The translations under genes and the position numbers were made by a program. Shown one piece after another: positions 12,015 to 21,801 of a stretch of 64,000 nucleotides of DNA (positions are counted from its first letter, which is position 1; every line of letters begins with the position of its first letter). A model generated the notes under the pieces. That model saw nothing but the letters and a program-made list of their open reading frames with translations, made no database searches and had not been told where the DNA came from. This stretch comes from Diphasiastrum complanatum (lineage: Eukaryota > Streptophyta > Lycopodiopsida > Lycopodiales > Lycopodiaceae): contig CM055098.1 in assembly GCA_029204225.1 (NCBI GenBank), positions 22,695,367 through 22,759,366 of the forward strand, written 5' to 3'.

Positions 12015-12780
12015 TTAGGAATCAAGGTTGCAGTCCGCGTTCCAGATCGCGTTCCGGAACGCGATCCGGGATTTCCCATTAGGGTTTCCCGGAACGCAAA
12101 AAAAAAAAAAATTTGCATGGTTGCCAATATGAGTATCATGTGAAAGGATATCAAAAAAGCAATTGTTATGCAGATTTGTTGCTTGGTTTCAGATGGCTGC
12201 GGGCTACATTGATTAGAAATCTGGACGTCAGTAGATGGTTTAAGAAAACTGGCTGCATTTTCATATGGTTTCAGAAATTTGGAGTGTGTAGTCTGCCGAC
12301 TGTTTCGGGTGCGAAACACCAAAAAGCGTGTTTTCACTCAGGGAGTGGGAAGGCCAAATCATGAAGAGGCCTTACCGTCGGGGCCGGGGTCTACCGGCAG
12401 CCCCCGGACCCCGCTGTTGGGGGGCGTTGCCCCCCAAACCCCCCACCGGGGGGCTACCGCCCCCCGAACCCCCTGTTTCAGCTATTCCAAAAGAAGTATA
12501 CAATTCCTGCCAATCTAAGGAAGGCTCCTTCTAGCTCTTTCTATCATTTTCTAACAGAAAACGGAATCAGTAGATCTGCAAACCATTGGCATCAGAACAC
12601 CATTCAAAACTGATTTAGTTAGTATTAAACTCAAACAAAAAAAAAAAAATTGGCCATTACTACTTTTTCCACAAAAAAAAAAAAAAATGCGATCCGGGTC
12701 GCGGATCGCTGACGTTCCGGATCGCACGATTCGGAACGTTTTTGCAGCGGATCGCGATCCGCTGCAACACAGCTAGGGAT
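12015..12780. mobile_element. Non-autonomous hAT-like element with CG-rich palindromic ends
   Basis: The element runs from CAAGGTTGCAG at 12023 to CTGCAACACAG at 12772. It is flanked by TTAGGAAT and CTAGGGAT, an imperfect 8-bp target duplication (6 of 8). The terminal inverted repeats share GTTGCAG. Just inside each end is a run of short self-palindromic words rich in CG, such as GTTCCGGAACGCGATCC and GGATCGCGATCC, followed by an A- or T-run. The middle (about 12361-12480) is extremely GC-rich. No transposase is encoded. The 8-bp duplication and C-A-ending TIRs fit hAT. The low identity of the duplication limits confidence. Confidence 0.6.
12361..12480. repeat. GC-rich multi-hairpin cassette
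   Basis: Inside the hAT-like element, G-runs and C-runs alternate so that GGGGGGCGTTGCCCCCC and GGGGGGCTACCGCCCCCC each fold into a stem with a small loop, preceded by CCGGGGTCTACCGGCAGCCCCCGG-type pairing. The surrounding DNA is AT-rich, so the base composition jumps sharply. Reading frames through it are proline/glycine-rich artefacts. Confidence 0.8.
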
Positions 12781-14298
12781 ACAGCCCTAACTTTGTAGAT
12801 TATAAAATGCAAAGTAAAGATATTCATTGAGGAGCTTATAATTTGGTTTATTTTTGAGTTTATTGTAGGAAGCTACCATTGCTCTTCCTTGTAGAGGATC
12901 AACAATTGACTATATTTGCTGTTCTTTCAATGTCCTCAATATTTACTTCATCTTTATGATGTGATGTTATATGTGATGGGAGTTCATGAGATGGTATCAA
13001 AGCACTTTCCAAGGCACACCAAAGCTGGATTCCTCAGTGATTGATCTACTCTGGGCTGGAATTTTTAGCACCTACTTGTTTAGAGACACATTTGTGCAAC
13101 AATTTGAATTTTGTCATAACTCTTTCCACGGTGATTGCTAATCAATCTAGCAGTTGCATTGATGGCTCAAAGGATGTTATGGATGAGGCGTCGGCACATG
13201 ATGCAATAGTTGCACAAGATGTTATAGTCAAGGAATGGCATAGGATGTCACAACTGCACAAGGCTTTATAGCTGGCACAGATGTGGCAATTGAATAGGGT
13301 TATACAGCTGAGGAGTTGGATCCAGATGCGGGAGCCGTACATGGTTATAGATGAAGCACTGAAACAGAGTGCACTATTAACACAGGATGATGAGGTGGCT
13401 ATTCCAATTCAACCATACTCCATATTGTTGATAGTCCACCTGTACTTCATGCTGCTATGGCATACTTCAGCAATGATGCTCATAAGAAAACCCAGATAGG
13501 ATTATGTGCTCTAGAAAGTACAATACAGTGCTTATTTCCTACTGTACTACATCTATCCCATGATTGCACCTTTTGGTTCAGCATTCTACTTTTGCAGCAA
13601 TTGAATATTCAGCATGTGCATTTTTTAGTTCAAATGTATGGCATACAACATCAACAGTAACACTTCCAGTATATGCATTTTTGCAACATATACGTACGCA
13701 CTACAAATCAACAATTATATGGAACTCTTCCATTGCCCACATGGTAATAGTTTTGCTTGTAAAGGACTATTATGGACACTAGAGAATATTATTACACTTA
13801 GGACCTTTGTTTATGTGATCTATGTTTCACATAACCATTGACTAAGTTAGGCCCAATGATTATGGTGCTTTCATTCCTTTGTAGGAGGCTCTTTTTGTTA
13901 GGGTAGGAATATTATGATACGAATTATTGTTCTTTCCAGTAGCATTTTTTCAGCAGATTTCCATGATCTTTGTATGAAGTCCCTCATGGTTTGTTTGAGA
14001 TTGGCTTAATTGGGAATTGGCTCCTTCGACGATTATGGCTGATTGGGCAGCTCTTAGAAGATGATTAGCTCTCTCGGCAGTGCCGCTTGTGATATGACGT
14101 TTTCTGACCACATTTACAAATAGCTGTATCCTCACAATCTGCACTCTAGCCTCACTGAATCCATTAGGAGCTGGTGTGGTTGTGCCTGCACTAGCAAAGG
14201 CGGAGCCCCTTGTGCCTGCCAATACACACGAGGCAAAGAATGGGTTGTCCATTCCTCGATTTATCAGCCACTTGTTGATGCCATCTCACAGCCCCAAA
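12781..14298. other. Repeat-derived DNA with a degenerate copia primer-binding site
   Basis: TGGTATCAAAGCA at 12992-13004 resembles the initiator tRNA-Met primer-binding site of copia elements (TGGTATCAGAGC) with one change. No LTR or gag homology could be traced on either side. The rest contains short open frames without recognisable domains. Confidence 0.3.
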
Positions 14299-14675
14299 TC
14301 AAATAGCTTCACAGGCAGACCTCGTAGTCGCCTTGTACTCAACTTCTGTAGATGATAGGGCAATAGTAGGTAGCTTCTTGCTGCACCAAGATATAGCCCC
14401 TGAACCTAAGCTAAAGCAATAGCCTATCGTCGATCTTCGATCGTCTCTATCACCTGCCCAATCAAAATCTGAATAACCCTCCAGCTGAAGGTCACCATCA
14501 TCAGTGTATCCAATCCCATAGGTCATCGTCCCTCTCACATATCGTAGAATCCGCTTGGCTGCCTTCCAATGTGATTCGGTAGGCTTACTCATGAATTGGC
14601 TTGCAATCCCAATTGCATAAGCAATATCTGGCCTGGTGGTAGTAAAGTAAATCATGCTGCCCTCATCATCCCCCT
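14299..14675 (-). pseudogene. Ty1/copia RNase H fragment fused to hAT sequence
   Basis: The protein reads [51 protein letters not shown] and [18 protein letters not shown]. It closely matches residues of the intact copia element at 15775-16635, with several substitutions. It joins hAT-derived sequence in frame at about 14670, where both partners share CTGCCC, giving a chimeric 177-codon frame. It may be the far end of the outer copia fragment at 26675-28109 or a separate copy. Confidence 0.85.
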
Positions 14676-14952
14676 CCTCAGCCCTATCCCTTTGCCTGTC
14701 TGCCCTACTCGAACGCCGTAAAGACCGTGCGTCAGCTTGCGCTTGTCTATATAACTCTCTATAGATCTCATCATCCATCTCCTCCTGCGTGGGTGGTGCC
14801 CGAGGAGCAGCAGCTACCGAACCACCAAGCAAGTGTCAGGGTTCACCTGCAACCAAAAACAATACATTGTTGTCAGCAATTCATTGCATAATTCGAAAGC
14901 AATTCAATTCGTCAAAGCATAGCAAGAAACAGGGGGTGATGATGTGACTCAC

Positions 14953-15290
14953 CTCGAGCATCTGTCCCCCTCCTCGTGTGCGCCTCAACATACGGCGGTT
15001 GGTGTTCACAAACACCAACCGCCTACACTGCTCGATAGACAACCTGTTCCTCTTCTACGTGTGATACAAGGCCCAGGTGCTCCAATTTCGCTCGCAAGCT
15101 CCTGCTGAACAGTCCTGTGAAAGGACTCTCTCGACCAGTCGTCGCAGGTCACCTGTGTCGCGCCCATGGTAGCCCCATTATGAAACAGGCCTCAACATAT
15201 CCTCCCTCCGCCGACTATGCTCTCCATCAAAAGGAAACTGGTAGCGCTCAAAGATCAGCAGCTGGTATGCAATGTTAGTGAGCATCGAAC
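14953..15290 (-). pseudogene. hAT transposase C-terminal dimerisation domain exon
   Basis: The exon lies between an acceptor (CCAATAG) and a donor (GAG/GTGAGT). It encodes a typical hATC block: DLRRLVERVLSQDCSAGACE, then RNWSTWALYHT, a stop, and KRNRLSIEQCRRLVFV followed by NTNRRM. The CERNWS core and the KRNRL...LVFV strand are the hallmarks of plant hAT transposases of the Ac/Tam3 superfamily. Two in-frame stops (TAA after LRPVS and TAG after YHT) disable it. A further short exon with an acidic tail ([15 protein letters not shown]) follows at about 14690-14830. Confidence 0.8.
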
Positions 15291-15382
15291 CTATTGGCAG
15301 AAGAAAAAACATGGCTCGCGTAAGTCCTCTTGAATTCACACACTAGCAATGAGCACAGTACAGCCACCACTGCAGTACTTAG

Positions 15383-15780
15383 TGAAGAATTACAAGACCT
15401 AGCTATGGAGTATCTTAACTCAGATGCTAGATCAACTATGAAAGCTTGAGAAAACTTGGCTATGGAAATATCACACACAAGGAGAATTGCATAAGCATCT
15501 CACAAACTCAAAAGTCTCAAGAAGAAATGAATTGCTAGTGAGAGAGAGGAGGGCGTGGGTCCTCCAAATCTCTTGTGAGGCAAGCACCTCCTTTACATGC
15601 ATGGAAAGTCTAGGTGTCAACCATGGGAGTGAGCTACTTGGCCAAGTGGGCCACTTGCACTAATTTACATAACTTAACAAAAGGGGGGGTCATGCATTTA
15701 ATTAAAACATGCCCCATGAGTTATGTACAACTTAACTAATGCTTAGCCAAAAGGGGTAAAATAGGCATTACTCTTCAACA
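15383..15780 (-). repeat. Copia A 3' LTR (398 bp)
   Basis: On the plus strand it starts TGAAGAATTACAAG and ends CATTACTCTTCAACA, the TG...CA ends of an LTR. It appears identical base for base to the copy at 20397-20794. Confidence 0.97.
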
Positions 15781-16635
15781 CCCCCCCTTAATGGCAATTT
15801 TATTCAAACTGACACCCAACAAAGTTCTGAACTTTTCAAACTTATCTTTACTAAGTGGTTTAGTAAAAATATCAGCTGTCTGGTCGTTGGTGTCGCAATA
15901 AACTAGCTCGATCTCCCCACTGTGCACTTTTTCTCGTATAAAATGCTGGTCCACCTCTATATGTTTTGTCCGTGCATGATAGACTGGATTCCTTGCAAGC
16001 TGAATGCAGCTTTGGTTATCACAATGTAACAATGTAGGTCTTACTTGAGCAATCTGCATGTCCTCAAGTAGACGGCGTAACCAAATGGCTTCACAGGCGG
16101 ACCTCGTAGTCGCCCTGTACTCAGCTTCGGTAGACGATAGAGCAATAGTAGGCTGCTTCTTACTGCACCACGATATAGCCCCTGAACCTAGGCTGAAGCA
16201 ATAGCCTGTCGTCGATCTCCGATCGTCTCTATCACCTGCCCAATCAGAATCTGAATAGCCTTCCAGCTGAAGGTTCCCGTCATCCGTGTATCCAATCCCA
16301 TAAGTCACTGTCCCTCTCACATATCGTAGGATCCGCTTTGCTGCCTTCCAATGTGCTTCGGTAGGCTTACACATGTATTGACTTGCGATTCCAACCGCAT
16401 AAGCAATATCTGGCCTGGTGGTAGTAAGGTAAATCAGGCTGCCCACTAATTGACGATAGAGCGTCTCATCTGCAAATGCTGGACCATCATCTTTTGATGG
16501 CTTGTTGCTTGCATCCATGGGTGTGCTGATTGGTTTGCTTTCTTGCATGTTAAACTTCTTCAATAATTTCTGTGCATACTTTGCCTGTGAGATAAAAAGA
16601 CAACGCTTTCCTTTCCAAACTTCAACTCCTGGCAA
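15775..16635 (-). CDS. Copia A RT end and RNase H
   Basis: The 286-residue frame continues the polyprotein after a one-base frame change. It begins with the end of RT (GVEVWKGKRCLFISQAKYAQ, then DGPAFADETLYRQLVGSLIY and [17 protein letters not shown]). RNase H follows, with the D of [19 protein letters not shown], the E of STEAEYRA and the D of LLHCDNQSC. It ends at NKIAIKGGC and a stop that overlaps the polypurine tract and the first bases of the LTR. Without the frameshift it would be fused to the upstream frame. Whether the shift is a real lesion or a sequence error cannot be told here. Confidence 0.93.
   Translation of the reverse strand: MPGVEVWKGKRCLFISQAKYAQKLLKKFNMQESKPISTPMDASNKPSKDDGPAFADETLYRQLVGSLIYLTTTRPDIAYAVGIASQYMCKPTEAHWKAAKRILRYVRGTVTYGIGYTDDGNLQLEGYSDSDWAGDRDDRRSTTGYCFSLGSGAISWCSKKQPTIALSSTEAEYRATTRSACEAIWLRRLLEDMQIAQVRPTLLHCDNQSCIQLARNPVYHARTKHIEVDQHFIREKVHSGEIELVYCDTNDQTADIFTKPLSKDKFEKFRTLLGVSLNKIAIKGGC
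15781..15790 (-). promoter_or_regulatory. Copia A polypurine tract
   Basis: On the minus strand TAAGGGGGGG lies directly before the 3' LTR, the position of the plus-strand DNA primer of LTR retrotransposons. Confidence 0.9.
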
Positions 16636-19600
16636 TAGTGTAGCAAACCCAAATCTTTCATTTCAAACTCATTAGAAAGATTCTTCTTAACACAAGCAAT
16701 AAGCTTCTTATTGCTTCCCGTGATGAGTAGATCATCCACATAGAGCACAACAACCACAAAGTCTTCTCCTTCCCTGAAGACATAAAGATTGCAATCAGAC
16801 TTACTCTTCTCAAACCCTTGCCTTGCAAAGTACTCATCAATTCGGCTATACCAAGCCCTTGGCGCCTGTTTGAGCCCATACAAGGCTTTCCTAAGCCTGC
16901 AAACCAGATTCTCCTTGCCAGTTATTTCAAATCCCTGCGGTTGTTCCATGTAAACCTCCTCCTGTAGGTGCCCATTAAGAAAGGCACTCTTGACATCCAT
17001 TTGATGGACATCCCAATCAAAATATGAGGCTATAGCCAAAACAGTCCTGATAGATGTCATTTTAGCAACAGGTGCGAATGTCTCATCATAGTCTAGCCCC
17101 TCTTGCTGAGCATAGCCTTTCGCCACCAACCTTGCCTTGTACTTGTCCACTGTTCCATTGGCATGAAACTTGGTCTTATAGACCCACTTGCAACCTATTG
17201 GTTGCTTCCCTTCTGGCAATGTAGTGAGCTCCCATGTGTCATTCTTGACAATGGAGTCGTACTCCTCCTGCATGGCATGTTGCCATACCTTTTCTCTCAC
17301 GGCTTCGTGAAAGAATTGTGGCTCATCTGCATTCAGAATAGTGGACATAAGAGCAAAGTTAGTCTCTTGTCTCTCATGAGACCTAAGAGATCTTCTGACA
17401 CCCTGTTCACTGCTCTCTCCTTCTTCAATCATTTGACCTTCTTTGATTGTTTCCCAATACCACCTAGGTAGCTTCTTCCTAGCAGTGGGTGATGTGGATG
17501 GTGACCACGTATCCCATGGTACTGTTTTAGTCTTCCGTTTGTCCCCAACTTCTGCTTCTGGTACTTGGCCAAAAAGAGGTCTCGAACTAGTAGGTTCGAT
17601 TTCCTGTTGTTGCTCCTGCACTTGAGGCTTACAGGACTCTTGACTAGGATCCTCATCCGTGGAATCAATCAAGGGTATGAACTCAGTAATTCCTTCCTTC
17701 TCCTGCTCCTGTATCTTGGGTGCATGCTCTTCATCAAAGATGACATCTCGACTTAGGATCTTCCTCCTGTTTTCGAGATCATATAGCACATAAGCTTTCT
17801 CACCTTCACTATACCCAAGAAAGACACACTTTACGGATTTTGCATCAAGTTTCTTCCGCAAGTCCTTTGGTATATGTGCATATGCTGTACACCCAAATAC
17901 TCGAAGGCTGCCCACTTTGGGCTTCTTGCCACTATATGCCTCTTCTGGCGTGATTCCTTCAACTGCTTTGGTTGGACTTCTATTCAATAGAAAAACAGCA
18001 GTTGCTACCGCTTCTGCCCAAAAGGAATTTGGCAACCCCTTTGCCTTGAGCATGCTCCTCGCACACTCAACTATAGACCTGTTTTTCCGCTCAGCCACGC
18101 CGTTTTGCTGCGGTGTATGTGGAGCAGTAAACTGTCTCTTTATCCCACAAGCTTTGCAAAGATCTTTGAACTCATCAGAAATATACTCACCACCCTTATC
18201 TGACCTGAGAGTCTTTAACCTCTTTCCTGTGTGGTTTTCCACCATAGCTTTCCACTGTTTGAAGTATTTGAACGCTTCAGATTTCAGTTTCAGAAAATAG
18301 ACCCATACCTTCCGAGAGAAATCATCTACGAAGGTCATGAGATAGTATGCCCCCCCTGCTGATTTGACCTGCATGGGACCACATAAATCTGAATGCACAA
18401 GTTCAAGAATGCCCTTGGCCCTGGTAGCTTTCTCCTTTGGAAACTTTTTCCTCTGTTGCTTCCCTAATGCACAAGCCTCACATGTATCTGAAGAAGACTT
18501 AATGCTAGGAAGATCTACTACCATTTTGTGCCTGTTCAAAACTTGCAAACTTTTGTAACTCAAATGACCATATCTCTCATGCCAAAGCTTGTCCCGATTA
18601 GTATCTCTTGCAGACAAGGCCTCTTGGCTAGGAATGGTTGTGAAAAGCTTGTAAAGACCTCCTTCTTGCATTCCCTTGGCTACCACTTTGAAGTTCTTCT
18701 CTTTGTCTTTTACCAAACATTTAGAATCATTAAACTCTCCCACCATGTTCTGTTTGGTAATGGCACCAACAGATAACAAGTTCTTAGCCAACCCTGGTAC
18801 ATGCAACACACTTTTAATTTCCTTCACCTCACCTGATGATAGCTGTATTGCAACTGTACCTTTGCCCCTCACCATACGTGTAGAATTATCTCCAAGGCAA
18901 ACATGCTGGCTATCTTCTGTCTCCTCATAGGTGCTGAACCAATCTCTATGAGGTGTCATGTGCTTTGAGGCTCCAGAATCAATATACCATCCACCAAATG
19001 TGGATTCAGATGATAGGGCTGCGGTGAATAGCTCAAGCACACCAGATTGCTCCTCCTCTGCAACTTTGTCAACAAAGTGACTCTGCTGGTTCTTTCCCTT
19101 CTTCTGATCACTTTGCTTCTTCCTGCATTCAAAAGCAAAATGCCCATACTTACCACAATAGTTGCAGTTGCCCTTCCTCTTGGGTGTGGATGAGGAATTG
19201 GTGCTTGACTCCTCTCCAACCTGTAACTTGGACACCTGCTGCTCCAAGCTTTGCTTTGAGTTCTTCTTTTTGCCTTTGCCTTTCTTCTGAAAGTTTTGCT
19301 TCTTCTTAGAAGCAAATGCAAGCTCTGGATTATCTTCCCTTTCAGAAAGATTCTTCCTTCTCATCTCCTCCTGTAAAAGAAGACCACATAACTCCCCAAA
19401 GGTTGGGAGTTTCTCCCTAGCAGAAAGGGACATCACATAGTCTTGATAGTTGAATGACAAGTTGTTCAAGACTATGGGAACAATACTCCTGTCACTTACT
19501 TTCTCTCCAACTGAAGCAAGCTGATCCAATAGGTCCTTGACCTTTGTAATATGATCACCAATTGTTGCACATGCTTCCATCTTGAGAGTATGTAACCTGT

Positions 19601-19925
19601 TTTGCAAATACACCAGCTTGGCTGAATCCACTGTTTCAAACATAGACTTCAGAATTGTCCAAGCATCAGCTGCATCCCTTGCATTGCAAATGTGAGGAAT
19701 AATATTGTCCTTGACAGAAAGATTGATTATCCTATGAGCTTTATGTCTCCTGTTCATGTAGTCCTTCAATTCAGGATCAGATGTTGGTACAGGTTCTGTA
19801 CCTGTCATGACCTCGCAGCAATTCTTATCCATCAAGATATTGGCTATCTTGAACTTCCACACTCTGTAGTTTGTGCCATCTAGTTTGCTAGATTCACCCA
19901 GCAAACTCTCCCCAAGACTTGCCAT
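16560..19925 (-). CDS. Copia A gag-protease-integrase-RT polyprotein
   Basis: The 1121-residue frame starts MASLGESLLGESSKLDGTNY, a usual copia gag start. Domains in order: gag (about 10-200), a CCHC zinc knuckle CNYCGKYGHFAFEC (about 253-266), protease with WYIDSGASKHMT (about 312), the pre-integrase LWHERYGHL (about 447), and the integrase core with D in LVHSDLCG, D in LRSDKGGEY and E in NGVAERKNRS. RT follows (about 870 onward), with GCKWVYKTKFHANGTVDKYK and the polymerase motif LYVDDLLITG. All catalytic residues are present. The frame runs out of register just after LLHYC near 16630. Copia polyproteins are usually 1300-1450 residues, and adding the next frame gives a normal total. The product would form virus-like particles and copy its own RNA. 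Confidence 0.95.
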   Translation of the reverse strand: MASLGESLLGESSKLDGTNYRVWKFKIANILMDKNCCEVMTGTEPVPTSDPELKDYMNRRHKAHRIINLSVKDNIIPHICNARDAADAWTILKSMFETVDSAKLVYLQNRLHTLKMEACATIGDHITKVKDLLDQLASVGEKVSDRSIVPIVLNNLSFNYQDYVMSLSAREKLPTFGELCGLLLQEEMRRKNLSEREDNPELAFASKKKQNFQKKGKGKKKNSKQSLEQQVSKLQVGEESSTNSSSTPKRKGNCNYCGKYGHFAFECRKKQSDQKKGKNQQSHFVDKVAEEEQSGVLELFTAALSSESTFGGWYIDSGASKHMTPHRDWFSTYEETEDSQHVCLGDNSTRMVRGKGTVAIQLSSGEVKEIKSVLHVPGLAKNLLSVGAITKQNMVGEFNDSKCLVKDKEKNFKVVAKGMQEGGLYKLFTTIPSQEALSARDTNRDKLWHERYGHLSYKSLQVLNRHKMVVDLPSIKSSSDTCEACALGKQQRKKFPKEKATRAKGILELVHSDLCGPMQVKSAGGAYYLMTFVDDFSRKVWVYFLKLKSEAFKYFKQWKAMVENHTGKRLKTLRSDKGGEYISDEFKDLCKACGIKRQFTAPHTPQQNGVAERKNRSIVECARSMLKAKGLPNSFWAEAVATAVFLLNRSPTKAVEGITPEEAYSGKKPKVGSLRVFGCTAYAHIPKDLRKKLDAKSVKCVFLGYSEGEKAYVLYDLENRRKILSRDVIFDEEHAPKIQEQEKEGITEFIPLIDSTDEDPSQESCKPQVQEQQQEIEPTSSRPLFGQVPEAEVGDKRKTKTVPWDTWSPSTSPTARKKLPRWYWETIKEGQMIEEGESSEQGVRRSLRSHERQETNFALMSTILNADEPQFFHEAVREKVWQHAMQEEYDSIVKNDTWELTTLPEGKQPIGCKWVYKTKFHANGTVDKYKARLVAKGYAQQEGLDYDETFAPVAKMTSIRTVLAIASYFDWDVHQMDVKSAFLNGHLQEEVYMEQPQGFEITGKENLVCRLRKALYGLKQAPRAWYSRIDEYFARQGFEKSKSDCNLYVFREGEDFVVVVLYVDDLLITGSNKKLIACVKKNLSNEFEMKDLGLLHYCQELKFGKESVVFLSHRQSMHRNY

Positions 19926-20384
19926 GCTAAAAACTGTGCTTAAAACAGAAGCTCAACTTGAAAGAGATCAGAAAAGAACAGCTTCCAGCAACAAGGGTTT
20001 AACCCCAAACTAGGGTATGTAGCCACTTCAAGGCAACCCTTCAGCTCTTGCTTTTGTCTTTGCCACTTGGTGTGGCCTCACTAGCACAAGCACTAGGCTC
20101 CACTGGAACAGAAACCAGAAGCCCCTACAGAAAGTGCGCCCTACTTTTGTGTAAGCTCCTCCAGAAAAACTCTCCAAAACTTAGCCAGATTTAGAAAGTT
20201 TTTTTGGATCATCCCACTCCCCTTGCCAATAGCTCACCAACAGTGCAAGACTCCACCTGATCTGACACCTGTAGATCAAATGCTCCCTCTTTCAAGATTG
20301 AGGTGCTTGTAGAAGATAAGAATCTTCTCAAGAATCTAAGCACTGAAGTTTCTCTCACTCTCAGACTCACAGGCTAGACAACCT

Positions 20385-20396
20385 GCTCTGATACCA
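20385..20396 (-). promoter_or_regulatory. Copia A primer-binding site (initiator tRNA-Met)
   Basis: TGGTATCAGAGC on the minus strand follows the 5' LTR immediately and is complementary to the 3' end of plant initiator tRNA-Met, the normal primer for copia reverse transcription. Confidence 0.95.
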
Positions 20397-20794
20397 TGAA
20401 GAATTACAAGACCTAGCTATGGAGTATCTTAACTCAGATGCTAGATCAACTATGAAAGCTTGAGAAAACTTGGCTATGGAAATATCACACACAAGGAGAA
20501 TTGCATAAGCATCTCACAAACTCAAAAGTCTCAAGAAGAAATGAATTGCTAGTGAGAGAGAGGAGGGCGTGGGTCCTCCAAATCTCTTGTGAGGCAAGCA
20601 CCTCCTTTACATGCATGGAAAGTCTAGGTGTCAACCATGGGAGTGAGCTACTTGGCCAAGTGGGCCACTTGCACTAATTTACATAACTTAACAAAAGGGG
20701 GGGTCATGCATTTAATTAAAACATGCCCCATGAGTTATGTACAACTTAACTAATGCTTAGCCAAAAGGGGTAAAATAGGCATTACTCTTCAACA
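20397..20794 (-). repeat. Copia A 5' LTR (398 bp)
   Basis: It matches the 3' LTR in length and, by eye, in every base. On the minus strand it begins TGTTGAAGAGTAATGCC. It should carry the element's promoter, but I do not see an unambiguous TATA box. Confidence 0.97.
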
Positions 20795-20805
20795 CTTAGC
20801 CTACC

Positions 20806-21240
20806 AAGCAATTTATCACACGTACTTGGTCCAGGCCATACGCGCTCCATGTACTCCACCCATCCCCGGTGCAGCTCCCAATCGTCCCGATCCCGAGTCT
20901 CGCGCCACAAGTGGTGCAATATGTGGGCTACGGCGTGGATGGGTCGATGGAAGTAGTCCCATCTGGCCTCCCAGATACGTGAGATCTCGCGCCTCCTGCA
21001 GCAGACAAATTACAACAATCATGTAACCATAGATGCCATAGCATAAAAGAAACGAATTAGACTTGAGTGAGAAACAACAAACTAGCCGAGAGTGCACCCC
21101 TCACGGTCTACCAGGCGCAACACTCTGAAAATGGGTAGAAAGACCCCAATAATCTCCTAAGCATCTGTCCAGAACTGCTCACCGAACACAGTGGACCGAA
21201 AAAACGCCGCATGTGGGATGCCATGAACTCTCAGAAGGAC
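20806..21240 (-). pseudogene. hAT transposase central region
   Basis: Minus-strand frames encode EQFWTDA, stop, EIIGVFLPIFRVLRLVDREG and, after an intron-like gap, EISRIWEARWDYFHRPIHAV, then AHILHHLWRETRDRDDWELH. In hAT proteins the FW...I..PL..VLR.VD segment and the W....HPLHAAGY.L.P segment follow each other in this way before the dimerisation domain. A stop replaces a residue after FWTDA. The copia insertion follows within a few codons of the last recognisable part. Confidence 0.6.
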
Positions 21241-21579
21241 TCGCTGGAAACCATCCGCCGCAATGCGTCCTTCACTACTACTAATCGCTCTAGCACCAAA
21301 AAGTAAAAGGCAAAGGATGTGGGTGCTGGCTTCTTCAAATTTAGGTGCGAGAAGGTGTGGAATAGGGCCAGCACACGCCTCTTCCTGGTAACAAAAGTGA
21401 CCAGGCGCATGGCCGTAGAAGTGACCTGCAACACAGACATCCAGTAAAAAAATTTAGACAGTAGTTGAGATGTGTTTAGCAGCATGGAGCAGCATACCTG
21501 TGACCCCTGCCTGTGAACCTGCAGCTGCTCCTACCCCCTGTCCCTGTCCTTGTCCCTGTCCCTGTCCCTGTCGCTGTAC

Positions 21580-21801
21580 TTATCCGGAAACCTGTGATGC
21601 AGCACCGTGCCCGTACATAATAGACAACCTCTCTCTCTCCTCATCAGAAATCCTGGGGCAATCAGATATGCCCGATGCCCGCCCACCCGGACCTCTGACC
21701 CTCAGTAAGTGAGCCCTAACCCTGGTAAGTGATCCTGTAAAAAGACCACCACAATGCAAGCATCTCCATCTACGGACTCCCGAGCCATGGTGTGTAGCCA
21801 C
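21580..21801 (-). pseudogene. hAT transposase N-terminal BED-type zinc finger
   Basis: The frame contains RRWRCLHCGGLFTGSLTRVR, then AHLLRVRGPGG, with the CxxC pair and the later histidine of a BED-like zinc finger that binds transposon ends in many plant hAT transposases. It continues with ISDEERERLS and a short Gly-Gln repeat from a GGACAG-type tandem near 21540-21575. The start codon is uncertain. The domain is open but the gene is dead downstream. Confidence 0.6.

Larger units (their letters stand above)
15378..20799 (-). mobile_element. Complete Ty1/copia LTR retrotransposon (copia A)
   Basis: This is a 5412-bp element with two 398-bp LTRs, flanked by the 5-bp target duplication CTTAG (15378-15382 and 20795-20799). 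Reading leftward it has the 5' LTR, a tRNA-Met primer-binding site, a leader, gag-protease-integrase-RT in one long frame, RNase H in an overlapping frame, a polypurine tract and the 3' LTR. The domain order with integrase before RT defines copia. Comparing the LTRs by eye I find no difference, so insertion must be recent. It sits inside the hAT transposase gene, close to a probable splice donor. One frameshift near 16630 separates RT from RNase H. Confidence 0.96.

Noticed and set aside
12279-12534. Proline- and glycine-rich frames at the GC island
   Set aside because: They are translations of G- and C-run hairpins inside a non-coding transposon.
13950-14252. A 100-codon minus-strand frame near the copia RNase H fragment
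   Set aside because: No recognisable domain, no splice or start support, and it does not continue the gypsy or hAT reading that the nest model would predict.
16658-19883. Numerous 60-127 codon frames on both strands inside copia A
   Set aside because: They overlap the long polyprotein in other frames and have no independent support.
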